64,000 bases of DNA from Chromatiaceae bacterium. Its GTDB lineage: Bacteria; Pseudomonadota; Gammaproteobacteria; Chromatiales; Chromatiaceae. Each line of letters begins with the position of its first letter. Positions within the stretch are counted from its first letter, which is position 1. Below are positions 31,701 to 42,324 of the stretch, one piece after another. Under the pieces are notes generated by a model. It searched no databases. It was given only the letters and a program-made list of their open reading frames with translations, and was not told the origin of the DNA. The stretch is taken from NCBI GenBank assembly GCA_013426805.1, contig JACDZG010000001.1, forward strand, positions 124,001-188,000. The letters run 5' to 3'. Position numbers and translations under genes: made by a program.

Positions 31701-33353
31701 GTCCAGCTCGCCCACCCGCGGGCCGTCGGCGCCCAGGTGCACGGCATAGTGACCGCGGTCGGGGATGGTGCCGGCGTTGAGCCGGGTGATGAGTGCCGTG
31801 CCGCGCCGGGCGCTCAGGGTGTCGGTCGTCCGATCCCAGGCGAGCAGCGGCTTGAGTTCAGCGAAATCGCTGGATGGATAGCGGCCCGATAGCATGTCGA
31901 GCACCGCCTCCAGCGCCGCCCGCGACAGCTCCCGGTAGGGACCGGCGCGCGTCACCAGGGCATGCAGTTGCGCCACCGTGCAGGGCGCCGCCGAACACAT
32001 GGCGGCGAGTTGCTGGGCCAGCACGTCCAGCGCGTTGCGCGGCATCCGGAAGGGTTCCAGTTCGCCCTTGAGCATGCGCTGGGCGATCACCGCGCACTCC
32101 AGCAGATCGCCGCGGAACTTGGGGTACAGGCGCCCGATGCTCAACTCGCCCACGCCGTGCCCGGCGCGCCCCACCCGCTGCAGACCGCGGGCGACCGAAC
32201 CCGGTGACTCCACCAGCAGCACCTGATCGAGCGCACCCATGTCGATGCCCAGCTCCAGCGAACTGGTGGCGACGATGGCCTTGATCTCACCGCGCTTGAG
32301 CGACTCCTCGATCTGCGCGCGCTGCTCATGGCTGACACTGCCGTGATGCGCCCGCACCAGCGCCGGGACCGGCTCCGGACCCGGGTCGGCGTCCAGTGCC
32401 GCCAGTTCGTTCAGCCGTTGGCAAAGACGCTCGCACAGACCCCGGCTGTTGACGAACACCAGAGTCGAGCGATGGGCACGGATGGCCGCCAGCAACGCCG
32501 GATAGACCGCGGACCACAGGCCAGTCTCCGCCGCCGGGCGGCCGGTCTGGCGGGCATAGAGCGCCCCCAGGATCGAACCGCTGGGCAGTTCCGCCGGGGC
32601 CGGTGGCGGCGGACGCTCCATCTCGGGCACCGGGACACAGACCTTCAAATCCAGACGCGGCGGGGCGGCGGCATCCACGATATCGACCGGCCGGTCACCA
32701 CCCAGAAAGCGCGCCGCTTCAGCCAACGGCTGCACCGTGGCCGAGAGCCCGATGCGCTGCGGGTCACGCGCGCAGCCGACGGCCAGACGCTCCAGCGACA
32801 AGGCCAGATGGGCACCGCGCTTGGTCGGCGCCAGCGCATGAACCTCGTCGACGATCACGGTATGCACCGCGTGCAGATGCACCGCCGCCCCTGAGCCGAG
32901 CAGCAGATAGAGCGACTCCGGGGTCGTGACCAGGATCTCTGACGGCTCCAGCAACTGACGCCGCCGTTCCGGCGCCGGGGTATCCCCGGTGCGGATCGCC
33001 ACCCGCGGCACCGCGACCGTTTGCCCCAGCCGCTCCGCCGCCCGCGCGACCCCAGCCAGCGGCGCACGCAGATTCCGTTCGATGTCGTAGACCAGGGCCT
33101 TCAGAGGCGAGAGATAGAGCACCTGAATGCCGGGAGGACTGGCGCACGGGTCGGGACCGGTACCCGCCTCCCCCCGCATCAACCGGTCGATAGCCCAGAG
33201 AAAAGCGGCCAGGGTCTTGCCGCTGCCAGTCGGCGCCGTGATCAGGGCATGGTGTCCGGCGGCAATCACCGGCCAGCCGCGCGCCTGCGCTTGGGTGGGC
33301 GCGGCGAAGTTCTGCGCGAACCAGAGACGGGCGGCTGGGCTGAAGCATTCCAT
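28767..33353 (-). CDS. lhr: Large DEAD/DEAH-box helicase, Lhr family
   Basis: An ATP-dependent superfamily-2 helicase acting on RNA:DNA or branched DNA, implicated in repair. I chose the ATG at 33353 (1528 aa), where the usual N-terminus (MECFSPAARLWFAQNF) begins; 35 upstream codons look non-native. Walker A is APTGSGKT (about 40-47), DEVH is in VIVDEVHAL, motif III is SATV, and motif VI is in RVGRAGHGVG. The second half is the long Lhr-specific C-terminal region (winged helix, beta-barrel and the DUF4145-like Lhr-C part). The length matches the family's usual ~1500 aa. It stands alone, with no nuclease or phosphoesterase partner next to it. Confidence 0.93.
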   Translation of the reverse strand: MECFSPAARLWFAQNFAAPTQAQARGWPVIAAGHHALITAPTGSGKTLAAFLWAIDRLMRGEAGTGPDPCASPPGIQVLYLSPLKALVYDIERNLRAPLAGVARAAERLGQTVAVPRVAIRTGDTPAPERRRQLLEPSEILVTTPESLYLLLGSGAAVHLHAVHTVIVDEVHALAPTKRGAHLALSLERLAVGCARDPQRIGLSATVQPLAEAARFLGGDRPVDIVDAAAPPRLDLKVCVPVPEMERPPPPAPAELPSGSILGALYARQTGRPAAETGLWSAVYPALLAAIRAHRSTLVFVNSRGLCERLCQRLNELAALDADPGPEPVPALVRAHHGSVSHEQRAQIEESLKRGEIKAIVATSSLELGIDMGALDQVLLVESPGSVARGLQRVGRAGHGVGELSIGRLYPKFRGDLLECAVIAQRMLKGELEPFRMPRNALDVLAQQLAAMCSAAPCTVAQLHALVTRAGPYRELSRAALEAVLDMLSGRYPSSDFAELKPLLAWDRTTDTLSARRGTALITRLNAGTIPDRGHYAVHLGADGPRVGELDEEMVFETKVGDCILLGASTWRVERITRDRVQVAPAPGEPGKLPFWRGDGPGRPVALGRAVGAFCRELAGLKGEHALAWLRTHTPLDDLAATNLAAYLRDQREATGQVPSDRTIVIERFRDELGDWRVCILSPFGAPIHAPWAMALQWCLSRREGFEVQVMSSDDGIVLRLADGEDLPSLTDLLPDPAEVADQVTEQLADTALFASLFRENAGRALLLPRRRATGRQPLWAQRLRAQSLLAAVRRYPAFPMVIETYRQALGDVFDLPGLQEILTAIRNRTIRVHEVETAQASPFARSLVFAYVAAYLYEQDAPLAERRAQALTLDRGLLAELLGQAELRELIDSAVLAELEAELQHLSAGRQARDPDELHDLLRRLGDLAESEIALRCEAPPPVGAASRRDSLAAAEPVACEAHPAPSAATAWLAVLTQQRRAVQIPVAGERRWIAADDAGCYRDALGAVPPPGLPEACLVAAEAPLESLLRRYAATHGPFLTREPAARLGLQPAQVEPVLRLLESQGSLVRGEIRPGGAEPDWCDPEVLRRLRRRTLAQARDAVAPVDGAALGRFLPAWHGIGEDLRGPDRLLEAVAQLSGLVLPWSQLDRVLLPARVPGYRPADLDLLAATGQVVWVGQGALGPKDGKVALYPRAGGAWRPTDGEPPVVAERTPLHRCLLDHLRERGACFLMELQAAAERAGPRPDRDTFESALWDLVWAGLITNDTFAPLRHLGGGARTRRHGREAALAGGRWSLVADLAGRAAAAPTPTERLLAQARMLLDRYGVVSREAVQAEGLPGGFGPLYRVLKQMEEGGQVRRGYFVEGLSGAQFALAGALDRLRAARLEEPPIDGFTDADCRVLAALDPANPYGALLPWPATGAPDTESTATAPRRVSGAWVYLVAGKPVLYLGSSARTLTTFPASLTSAGNELDVALAALCRSPGTGRRRLLIQRIDGRPALESPLRERLLAAGFVSDYDALVPGRS

Positions 33354-33511
33354 CCGCGCACGATAGCGCCGACGGCGGCGTCCGACTACCAGCGCGTCCG
33401 CGCGTGCGGAGCAACTGGCCGAGCGGTTGCGTGCCTTAGGGTTGGGCACGCATCTCAAGTTACTGCATTATAGGATATAACAATCCCGGCAGTTCCGGGA
33501 GAGCCAACTTG

Positions 33512-33634
33512 GTGCCATTCGAGCCTGGTTCCTTATTCGCCCTTCGCGACCCGCTCAAGGATGGCAGCGAAGGGCCGAAGATGGTTTTGATTCCGCCCGG
33601 GTCCTTCATGACTTGTCCGGCGTCGGTTGCCTGA
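33512..33634 (+). pseudogene. Fragment of an FGE/SUMF1-family gene
   Basis: A 40-codon frame reads VPFEPGSLFALRDPLKDG and then EGPKMVLIPPGSFM before stopping at TGA. This matches the typical start of formylglycine-generating-enzyme-like domains (RDxLKDGxxGPxMVxIPxGxF). Nothing of the remaining ~200 residues follows, so this is a truncated remnant. It lies immediately upstream of the toxin-antitoxin pair. A related domain ends the large kinase at 13653-18686. Confidence 0.7.
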
Positions 33635-33718
33635 TCCCGCGTGCAGTCGATATTCCGCCAAAGTCGTCCGCCAGGTCGAGAGTGCCGAACGACGCCGGTC
33701 GCCGCATCCGGTGATCTT

Positions 33719-33739
33719 CCTGACTTCAGGCTATATACT
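33719..33739 (+). promoter_or_regulatory. Putative promoter and operator of the toxin-antitoxin pair
   Basis: A perfect palindrome CCTGA-CT-TCAGG (33719-33730) lies directly against a TATACT -10-like box (33734-33739), 30 bp before the antitoxin start. AbrB-type antitoxins bind such palindromes to autoregulate, so this is a plausible operator. No strong -35 is visible. Confidence 0.5.
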
Positions 33740-33769
33740 GGGGTCTCTACTCGACACAGGACTCAACGC

Positions 33770-34039
33770 ATGCTTGCCCAAGTATCCGACGAAAGAATGG
33801 TCGCCATCCCCGAAGAAATCGGTCGCCTTCTCGGCATCGAGCCCGGTGATCGACTGGACTGGACCCTGGTGGAGGGCAGCGATACGGTGCTGGTGCGCCG
33901 GGTGACGGATCGCGGCGCCTTGGCCAGGCGACTGTGCGGCCTGGGCAAGAACCTGGCTCCTGATCGCGATCTGGTCGCCGAACTGGATGCCGAGCGTGCG
34001 CGTGAGGATCAGGAGCGCCTAAGGTCGCTCGGCGCATGA
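33770..34039 (+). CDS. AbrB/MazE-fold antitoxin (VapB-like)
   Basis: 89 aa from the ATG at 33770, which has AGGA about 8 nt upstream. The longer frame to 33641 starts inside non-coding sequence. The N-terminal swapped-hairpin DNA-binding domain is clear (MVAIPEEIGRLLGIEPGDRL, about residues 10-29). The acidic/basic helical C-terminus (DLVAELDAERAREDQERL) would wrap the toxin. The stop overlaps the toxin start by 4 nt (ATGA), giving coupled translation. Confidence 0.88.
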   Translation: MLAQVSDERMVAIPEEIGRLLGIEPGDRLDWTLVEGSDTVLVRRVTDRGALARRLCGLGKNLAPDRDLVAELDAERAREDQERLRSLGA

Positions 34040-34473
34040 TCTACTTACTCGATACCTCGGCGGTATTGATCCATTACCGCCAGGAGCCTGGATACGAGCA
34101 GGTTCTGTCCATCCTCGATGATCCGGCCAACGTGGTCTTGCTCTCCAGCATATCCCTGGCCGAGTTCGGACGGGTGCTTCGTAGTGCCGGTCTGAATCCC
34201 GCGGAGGTGGACGGGATGATCGATGCCTATTTGCCTTTATTCTCCGAGATCGTGCCCGTCGATGATCTCATTGCTCGGGCATCGCTACGGCTCATCGCCG
34301 CCGTCCCAAATCGCATCCCGACGGTGGATTCGCTGATTGCTGCTTCGGCGCAACAACGGGGTGCCTGTTTAGTGCATCGCGACGGGCATTTCCGCGAGAT
34401 TCCTGCTGCCCTGTTACCGACGATCGACCTCGCTCCAGCGGACAAGAATCCACGGACACCCGTCGATGCTTGA
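34036..34473 (+). CDS. PIN-domain toxin ribonuclease (VapC family)
   Basis: 145 aa. The four conserved acidic residues of PIN nucleases are in place: Asp6 (MIYLLDTSAV), Glu43 (SLAEFGRVL), Asp98 (PTVDSLIAA) and Asp116 (VHRDGHF). It is therefore probably an active, Mg-dependent RNase that cuts tRNA or rRNA when free of the antitoxin. It is translationally coupled to the preceding antitoxin. The locus is flanked by a decayed FGE fragment and by unstructured spacer, suggesting an accessory insertion. Confidence 0.92.
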   Translation: MIYLLDTSAVLIHYRQEPGYEQVLSILDDPANVVLLSSISLAEFGRVLRSAGLNPAEVDGMIDAYLPLFSEIVPVDDLIARASLRLIAAVPNRIPTVDSLIAASAQQRGACLVHRDGHFREIPAALLPTIDLAPADKNPRTPVDA

Positions 34474-34910
34474 ATCCTTGCAAGTCATTGGTGGATTCGG
34501 CTTGCTGTTGAAGCTGTTTGAGGATTGATCTCGGTAAAGGCGGGCGGCCTGGCAGGTCGCCGCGCCATGGATATCCGTGGTATGACTCGCCCGGTGTCGT
34601 CGGCACCGGACAGGTTTGATCATCCAAGGTCATGCGGTGCTGGCCGTCGGGCCATGGGAGACCGTTCTTGGTCGGTTACTGCCGCTGGCGGACTGGTGCC
34701 GACGCGCTTTGATGGACATAGGGCCATTGTAGCTCGAATCGGATGTCGTGAGGTCGTGAGGTCGTGACCGACATTGTTGTAGGCGATGCGCTGAACGACG
34801 GCCCCCCGGCTTTCCTGTGCAAGTTCTGCCGAAAACGACGCTTGCGCTCCGTTGCGGCCCGTCGATGCAGGCAGGTCCGGCACACTCGACCAGAATCGTA
34901 TCTTCTTGGG
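34474..34910. other. 437-bp spacer without a recognisable gene
   Basis: Short frames exist on both strands but none shows a ribosome site, family motif or convincing composition. The only structure seen is an 8-bp near-perfect triplet, GTCGTGAG, GTCGTGAG, GTCGTGAC, at 34745-34768. Confidence 0.55.
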
Positions 34911-36023
34911 TCACTGACCCGGCAAGACATTCAAGGCATAGCGGGTATGCTTACGCTCCCCGGTGCGAACAAGCGCACCCTTGGCGACCAGATCCTGAAG
35001 ATCGCGGGTCGCGGTGGCCCGCGTGCTGCCGGTGATGGCGCGATCGTTCTCGGCGCTCAAGCCCCCGACGAAGCCCTCCGGTCCGGCGCGGAAGAGGCGT
35101 GCCAGCGCCTTGTCCTGGCGCGCGTTCAATTGACCCCGCAGGCGGTCGTAGAGCTTGGCCTTGCCGATGAGAAAGACCACCCGCGCACGGCTGGAGTCGA
35201 GCGCATCCAGGACGGTATGGGCAAAATAACCCAGCCAATCGTCGATGCGAGTGGTCTTGTTCGCCCGCTCCAGTGCGCTGTAATACGCTTTCTTGCGCCG
35301 TTCGATGGTGTGCGACAGGGCGATCAGCGTGGGTTGCCCGAGACCCTGCGCCAGAACCTGTTCCGCGATGGCACGCGCGATCCGGCCGTTGCCGTCCTCG
35401 AAGGGGTGGATCGTAACGAAATACAAATGGGCGATGCCCGCGCGGGTCAGGGTCGGCAACGGGTGCTCGCCGGTCGGGACGCTGCGCGCCAGCCAGCCAA
35501 GAAAGTGCTCCATCTCCGCGGGCACCTGCCCGGCGGGCGGGGCCTCGAAATGAACCCGGGGCGCATAAACAGCGCCCGAAACCACCTGGATCGGCTCTTC
35601 CAGGGTGCGATAGCCCCCGACCTCGCGCAGATTCCGCCGTCCCGCCATCAGCATGCCGTGCCAGGCCCACAGACGCGCGTGCGACAAGGGTTCCTGAAAG
35701 TGCCGATACAGATCGATTATCAACTCCACCATCCCCGCCTCGGCCGGGGCGATGCGGCGCCGGTCTTCGGTCAGGCCGAATTCGCGCAGCAGCGAGGACT
35801 GAAGACTGTCGCGGTCCAGAAATTCGCCCTCGATCCGGGCGGTCATCAGCGCCTCGTCGCCGATCAACTCGACCGTCAGCGCCCGTTGCTCGGCGTCGTT
35901 CAGATGGGCGAAGGCCCCGAACAAGAACCCGGACTCGTGCAGCAAGCGCGCCTCCAGGGGCGCGAGCCGCATGCTGTCGTAGGCGAATGCGGGCCAGTCG
36001 GGTTGCTGCCAGTTCCAGACCAT
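34911..36023 (-). CDS. Fic-domain protein with N-terminal inhibitory motif
   Basis: A 370-aa Fic protein. This family transfers AMP or another nucleotide part to target proteins. The catalytic loop is complete, HPFEDGNGRIAR with His206. The N-terminal region carries the class II autoinhibition motif [S/T]xxxE[G/N] as T61-ARI-E65-G66, so activity is probably self-restrained. The N-terminal domain is DUF4172-like, and the C-terminal ~80 residues look like a winged helix (ATATRDLQDLVAKGALVRTG), typical of stand-alone Fic regulators. No separate antitoxin gene is adjacent. It is divergent from metH. Confidence 0.93.
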   Translation of the reverse strand: MVWNWQQPDWPAFAYDSMRLAPLEARLLHESGFLFGAFAHLNDAEQRALTVELIGDEALMTARIEGEFLDRDSLQSSLLREFGLTEDRRRIAPAEAGMVELIIDLYRHFQEPLSHARLWAWHGMLMAGRRNLREVGGYRTLEEPIQVVSGAVYAPRVHFEAPPAGQVPAEMEHFLGWLARSVPTGEHPLPTLTRAGIAHLYFVTIHPFEDGNGRIARAIAEQVLAQGLGQPTLIALSHTIERRKKAYYSALERANKTTRIDDWLGYFAHTVLDALDSSRARVVFLIGKAKLYDRLRGQLNARQDKALARLFRAGPEGFVGGLSAENDRAITGSTRATATRDLQDLVAKGALVRTGERKHTRYALNVLPGQ

Positions 36024-36032
36024 GAGGCATAG

Positions 36033-36310
36033 AGGGAGCGGCTATCGCTCATCTTGATGGCGCTTTTTGAGCGATAAGAAAAAATGGTAACCCTCGCCAC
36101 GCGGCGACGCAACGCACAACTCAGATTAGCCGGGGACGAGGCGTAACGCTGGGTACCACGCGGCCCCGTGATACACTGAAGCTGTTGGGACTTGACACGA
36201 CGTCGTGACCACCCGACGGGCCAAGGCCCGCATCCATAGACATTAAAGACCTGCAAGCACGGCCGCGACAGCGACTGCAGCAAGGTCGAACACCGCTTCC
36301 GCCAGCAACC
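36033..36310. other. Divergent fic-metH intergenic region and metH leader
   Basis: 278 bp. A TTGACA box at 36192-36197 overlaps a perfect 12-bp palindrome CACGACGTCGTG (36196-36207), about 104 bp before metH; together they could be a regulated promoter. I looked for a cobalamin or S-adenosylhomocysteine riboswitch and did not recognise one. There is no trace of the missing MetH N-terminal domain. Confidence 0.4.
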
Positions 36311-38959
<2,649 letters not shown>

Positions 38960-39041
38960 ACCGCGCCCGGCGCGGTATGCGATGTTATTGGATGAGATCG
39001 GCCTGGGCAGATCCGACGATTGCTGGAGCTGGCGCGGTTTA

Positions 39042-39156
39042 AGGCGATTTCCGGGAAAAGCTGTACCACCGTGTAGGGGCGACTTTAGTCGCCCCTAGAG
39101 CCCCTACGGATCTTGCAGGCACGCGCAGTTGGGATGTTTATTCCCGGAAATCGCCT
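39042..39156. repeat. 115-bp element with 15-bp perfect terminal inverted repeats
   Basis: AGGCGATTTCCGGGA (39042-39056) and its exact reverse complement (39142-39156) bracket about 85 bp, which contains a further perfect palindrome (TAGGGGCGACT-TT-AGTCGCCCCTA, 39074-39097). The architecture resembles a small MITE. The right end supplies the last codons of the truncated ATPase fragment next door, so insertion into that gene's 3' end is likely. Confidence 0.75.
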
Positions 39157-39653
39157 AAAAGGGTCTCGACCTCGAAGCCGATCACACCGCGCTGTTCGCG
39201 GCTGAATTCGATGCCGATCAGATTGAGCAACCCGTCGCGGGTAGCGCACGCGGTGTCGGGATCGGTGAGGTTATCGAGGATGGGCTTATCGTATTCGTCG
39301 ACCAGCACCACCACGCGGTGGCCGGTCGCGGCATGGGCCAGCCGCATCAGCTCCGCGAAGCAGGCGCCGCTCCCGGTTTCGGTGCAGCGCAGCCCCAGCG
39401 CGTCCTGATTGATGCGCAGTTGTTCCCCGATCTTCTGCTCCAGTTCCGCCCGGTTGTGCACGAGACCGCCGCCGAAGCTGATCCGGATGACCGGATAGCG
39501 GGTGGTCCAGTCCCAGTGCGGATGGATCAGCAGACCGCGGAACAGCGCCTCGTTGCCGGCGAAGAGTTCCCTCAGGGTATCGAGCAGCAGCGACTTGCCG
39601 AAGCGGCGCGGGCGCGACAGAAAATACTGTTCGGAATGATCCACAGATGTCAC
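39138..39653 (-). pseudogene. Decayed copy of the AAA-ATPase/PD-(D/E)XK gene
   Basis: 171 codons, nearly identical to parts of the intact paralogue at 42325-43869. The first ~38 residues are missing: upstream of QYFLSRPRRFGKS the sequence is the CACAGATG repeat instead. After TRDGL the frame jumps directly to LIGIEFSREQRGV near the C-terminus, so about 310 residues are deleted in frame, including most of the ATPase and the nuclease region. The C-terminal tail (LLGDFRE) is encoded by an inserted palindromic element. The P-loop is kept but the nuclease is gone. This is almost certainly non-functional. Confidence 0.85.
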
Positions 39654-39974
39654 AGATGTTCACAGATGAAGAAAAACATCTATAAAATCTATGGCATCTG
39701 TGGATCAGCGTTTCCGAACCCGTCCGTGTCGATCGGGTTAGGGGTTAGCGTGAACGTCTGGCCGGTACGTTGTGGGAGCGGCCTCCGGCCGCGACGTGGC
39801 CTTCAAACTGCGCCGCTGCGTCGCAGGTGACCGCGGCCTCGCAGCGCGGCCGGAGGCCGCTCCCACGGCGGAGATTCATCGTCTGGGGTAGCTTATGCAC
39901 CCGTTAGCGCGGCGTCACCCGAGGTTCCGAGACGGGACGTCGGGTGACGGCGCGCGTCACCGCCGAACGGCGGT
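39654..39974. other. 321-bp spacer shared by both duplicated units
   Basis: No gene. It carries CACAGATG direct repeats and a CATCTGTGGATC partner around 39641-39705, a stretch starting CGTCCGTGTCGATCGGGTTA, and then the paired hairpin at 39772-39866. The corresponding spacer of the second unit (about 43951-44100) has the same order with small differences, which helps define the duplicated segment. Confidence 0.7.
39772..39866. repeat. Paired 22-bp inverted repeat (GTGGGAGCGGCCTCCGG family)
   Basis: Arms 39772-39793 and 39845-39866 are perfect reverse complements separated by 51 bp, like a paired REP (BIME) arrangement. Each arm also contains its own short palindrome (CGGCCTCCGGCCG). A single related arm lies at about 44073-44096. 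Confidence 0.85.
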
Positions 39975-42128
39975 TTACGGCACGACCGTGTAAGGCTGCA
40001 CCCGTTGGTTGTTGTTGCCGTCGTAGGCCTCCGCGGTGACGCAGGCGGCGTCGACGAAGGCGCGCAGTGACTTGGCGGCGGCGGCCCCGGCGGGGAGGCC
40101 GTCCAATGTCAAGGTGCGGCTGGCCCCGGCGGCCAGGGTGCCGACGGGGACCGCGGCGTCGCCCGCGGCGCCGCAGGCGAGGACGCCCGGCTGATCGATC
40201 CAGAGGGCGAGCGCGCCGGCGTCGCCAGGCCCGGTGCCGCGGTTCTTCACCGTCACGGCGGCGCTGAAGGTCCCGCCGGCGGTGGGGCGGTTGGGCGTCA
40301 GGTCGATGGCGGTGACCACGAAGTCCGCGATCGGCTGGGCGAAGACCCGGTAGCCCTTGGTGACCTGGTTGTTGGTCTCATTGGGTTCCGTGGTCAGGCA
40401 CTGGCCGTCGATGAAGGTCCGCAGGGTTTTGTACCCGGCGGCGCCGGCCGACAGGCTGATCCGCACCGTCTGGTTGGCGCCCGCGGGCAGGTCCGCCAGG
40501 TTGATTTCAGTGTCCCCTGGGGCATCGCAGCTTTGGGTCTGGGGTTGGTTCGTCCAGACGCGCAGCCGTCCTGGGTTTCCCGCCTGGGTACCCCGATTCT
40601 TGACGGTGATCGAGGCATTGAAGGTCCCGTCGGCGAGTGGGGCGCTCGGGTTCAAGCTGACGTTGGTGACGGTGAAGTCGGCGTCGGAGGTGGATGATCC
40701 CCCGAACCCGACCACCGGCACTGGACGCAGGCGGCGCGTGGTGGTGCCGTCGCCGAGCGTGCCGTAGCCGTTGTATCCCCAGGCCCAGAGGCTACCGTCG
40801 GTCTTGCGGGCCAGGGTGAAATAATAGCCGGCTGACATGGCCGCGACCCCGGTCAGGACCTGGACCGGCGTCAAGCGAGTGCGCCAGGTGCCGTCGCCGA
40901 GCTTGCCGTCCCAGTTGCCTCCCCAGGCCCAGAGGCTGCCGTCGGTCTTGATGGCCAGGGTGTATTGATAGCCGGCTGACACTGCCGCGACCCCGGTCAG
41001 GACCTGGATCGGCGTCGAGCGACTGGTGGTGGTGCCGTCGCCGAGCTCGCCGTATTCGTTGCCTCCCCAGGCCCAGAGGCTGCCGTCGGTCTTGAGGGCC
41101 AGGTTGTGCCAAAAACTGGCTGACACGGCCGCGACTCTGGTCAGGACCTGGACCGGTGTCGACCGATCGATGGTGGTACCGTCGCCGAGCTGACCATAAT
41201 AGCTCCACCCCCAGGCCCAGAGGCTGCCGTCGGTCTTGAGGGCCAGGGAGTGACCAAACCCGGCTGACACGGCCGCGACCCCGGTCAGGGTCTGGACCGG
41301 CGTCACACGATCGGTGGTGGTGCCGTCGCCGATCTGGCCCCAGCGGTTCGCTCCCCAGGCCCAGAGGCTACCGTCGGGCTTGAGGGCCAGGGTGTGATCA
41401 TAGTCGGCTGACACGGCCGCGACCCCGGTCAGGACTTGAACCGGCGTCAAGTGCTGGGTGTGGGTGCCGTCGCCGAGCTGGCCGGACCAGTTGGCGCCCC
41501 AGGCCCAGAGGCTGCCGTCGGTCTTGAGGGCCAGGGAGTGACCATACCCGCCTGAGACGGCCGCGACCCCGGTCAGGACTGGGACCGGCGTTGAGCGATC
41601 GGTGGTGGTGCCGTCGCCGAGCTGGCCGTACCTGTTGTATCCCCAGACCCAGAGGCTGCCGTCGGTCTTGAGGGCCAGGCTGTGATAGGTGCCGGCGACC
41701 AGCCGCTGCATCTCCGGATTGCCAGCCGCGGCTATCGCCGCTGCCCAGGGCGAGCCCAGCAGCGCATCCAACCCGGCGGCATCGACCCGCAAGGTCAGGC
41801 TGTCTGAACCGGCGGCGCGCTCGACCGTGTCATAAGACGCGACCGGCAAGGCGAACAGCAAATCCTGGACTGTCTGCTCCAGGTCGTCCGCCGTCGCCCT
41901 TGCGGCCGATGCCGACGTGCCTAGATCCACCTGCACGGTCATCCAGCCCGCGGCGGCCACCTGTGCGCGCAGCGCGTCGGCGCTGCTCGCCGCCGTGTCA
42001 CCGGGCGCCGTCAGTCCGGCCGCGGCTTGGCCCAGGGCCAGACTCAGTGTCAATATCAAACACGCGAGAACAAGCGCCGCGCGTTGGCCGCGCGATCCCC
42101 GATGGCGTTGGAGCAGTTCGAAAATCAT
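39975..42128 (-). CDS. Secreted RCC1-propeller protein with two CARDB domains
   Basis: 717 aa from the ATG at 42128, chosen for the AAGGAAA 7 nt upstream and the signal peptide that follows ([22 protein letters not shown]). Residues about 45-140 are a small N-terminal domain ([18 protein letters not shown]) weakly like a subtilase propeptide. Residues 147-483 are seven near-identical 48-residue RCC1 repeats ([15 protein letters not shown] and [20 protein letters not shown]), exactly enough to close a seven-bladed propeller. Two CARDB-type Ig-like domains (about 487-600 and 605-717) complete it; both contain TVKNRGT. It is probably an exported binding or adhesion protein. Its ligand is unknown. 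A shorter, frameshifted paralogue lies at 44432-45853. Confidence 0.85.
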   Translation of the reverse strand: MIFELLQRHRGSRGQRAALVLACLILTLSLALGQAAAGLTAPGDTAASSADALRAQVAAAGWMTVQVDLGTSASAARATADDLEQTVQDLLFALPVASYDTVERAAGSDSLTLRVDAAGLDALLGSPWAAAIAAAGNPEMQRLVAGTYHSLALKTDGSLWVWGYNRYGQLGDGTTTDRSTPVPVLTGVAAVSGGYGHSLALKTDGSLWAWGANWSGQLGDGTHTQHLTPVQVLTGVAAVSADYDHTLALKPDGSLWAWGANRWGQIGDGTTTDRVTPVQTLTGVAAVSAGFGHSLALKTDGSLWAWGWSYYGQLGDGTTIDRSTPVQVLTRVAAVSASFWHNLALKTDGSLWAWGGNEYGELGDGTTTSRSTPIQVLTGVAAVSAGYQYTLAIKTDGSLWAWGGNWDGKLGDGTWRTRLTPVQVLTGVAAMSAGYYFTLARKTDGSLWAWGYNGYGTLGDGTTTRRLRPVPVVGFGGSSTSDADFTVTNVSLNPSAPLADGTFNASITVKNRGTQAGNPGRLRVWTNQPQTQSCDAPGDTEINLADLPAGANQTVRISLSAGAAGYKTLRTFIDGQCLTTEPNETNNQVTKGYRVFAQPIADFVVTAIDLTPNRPTAGGTFSAAVTVKNRGTGPGDAGALALWIDQPGVLACGAAGDAAVPVGTLAAGASRTLTLDGLPAGAAAAKSLRAFVDAACVTAEAYDGNNNQRVQPYTVVP
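40679..41690 (-). repeat. Seven 144-bp RCC1 repeat units
   Basis: Seven tandem units of 48 codons, each reading [13 protein letters not shown] and LGDGT with variable positions between. The high identity between blades suggests recent expansion or homogenisation. Only about two to three units survive in the paralogue. Confidence 0.85.
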
Positions 42129-42324
42129 GTGGATTTCCTTTTCGTGGGAATGGTTGAGGCGGTGCGGATGGACGGTAGCATGGACCCGCATTCGTGTTCA
42201 ATCGCTGCCGAACCAGCGGGCGGGGTGCCGTCGGTCATACGGCATTGCCGTAGGGTGCGGTGAGGTACGAACCGCACCAATCCGATGGTGGGTGGAAACA
42301 GGTTTCCGGATAGCACCGAACGCC

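Noticed and set aside
34764-36032. 422-codon plus-strand frame opposite the Fic gene
   Set aside because: Shadow of the Fic coding strand, which carries an intact catalytic motif.
36033-36310. Cobalamin or S-adenosylhomocysteine riboswitch upstream of metH
   Set aside because: Looked for conserved core sequences of both classes and found none I could support.
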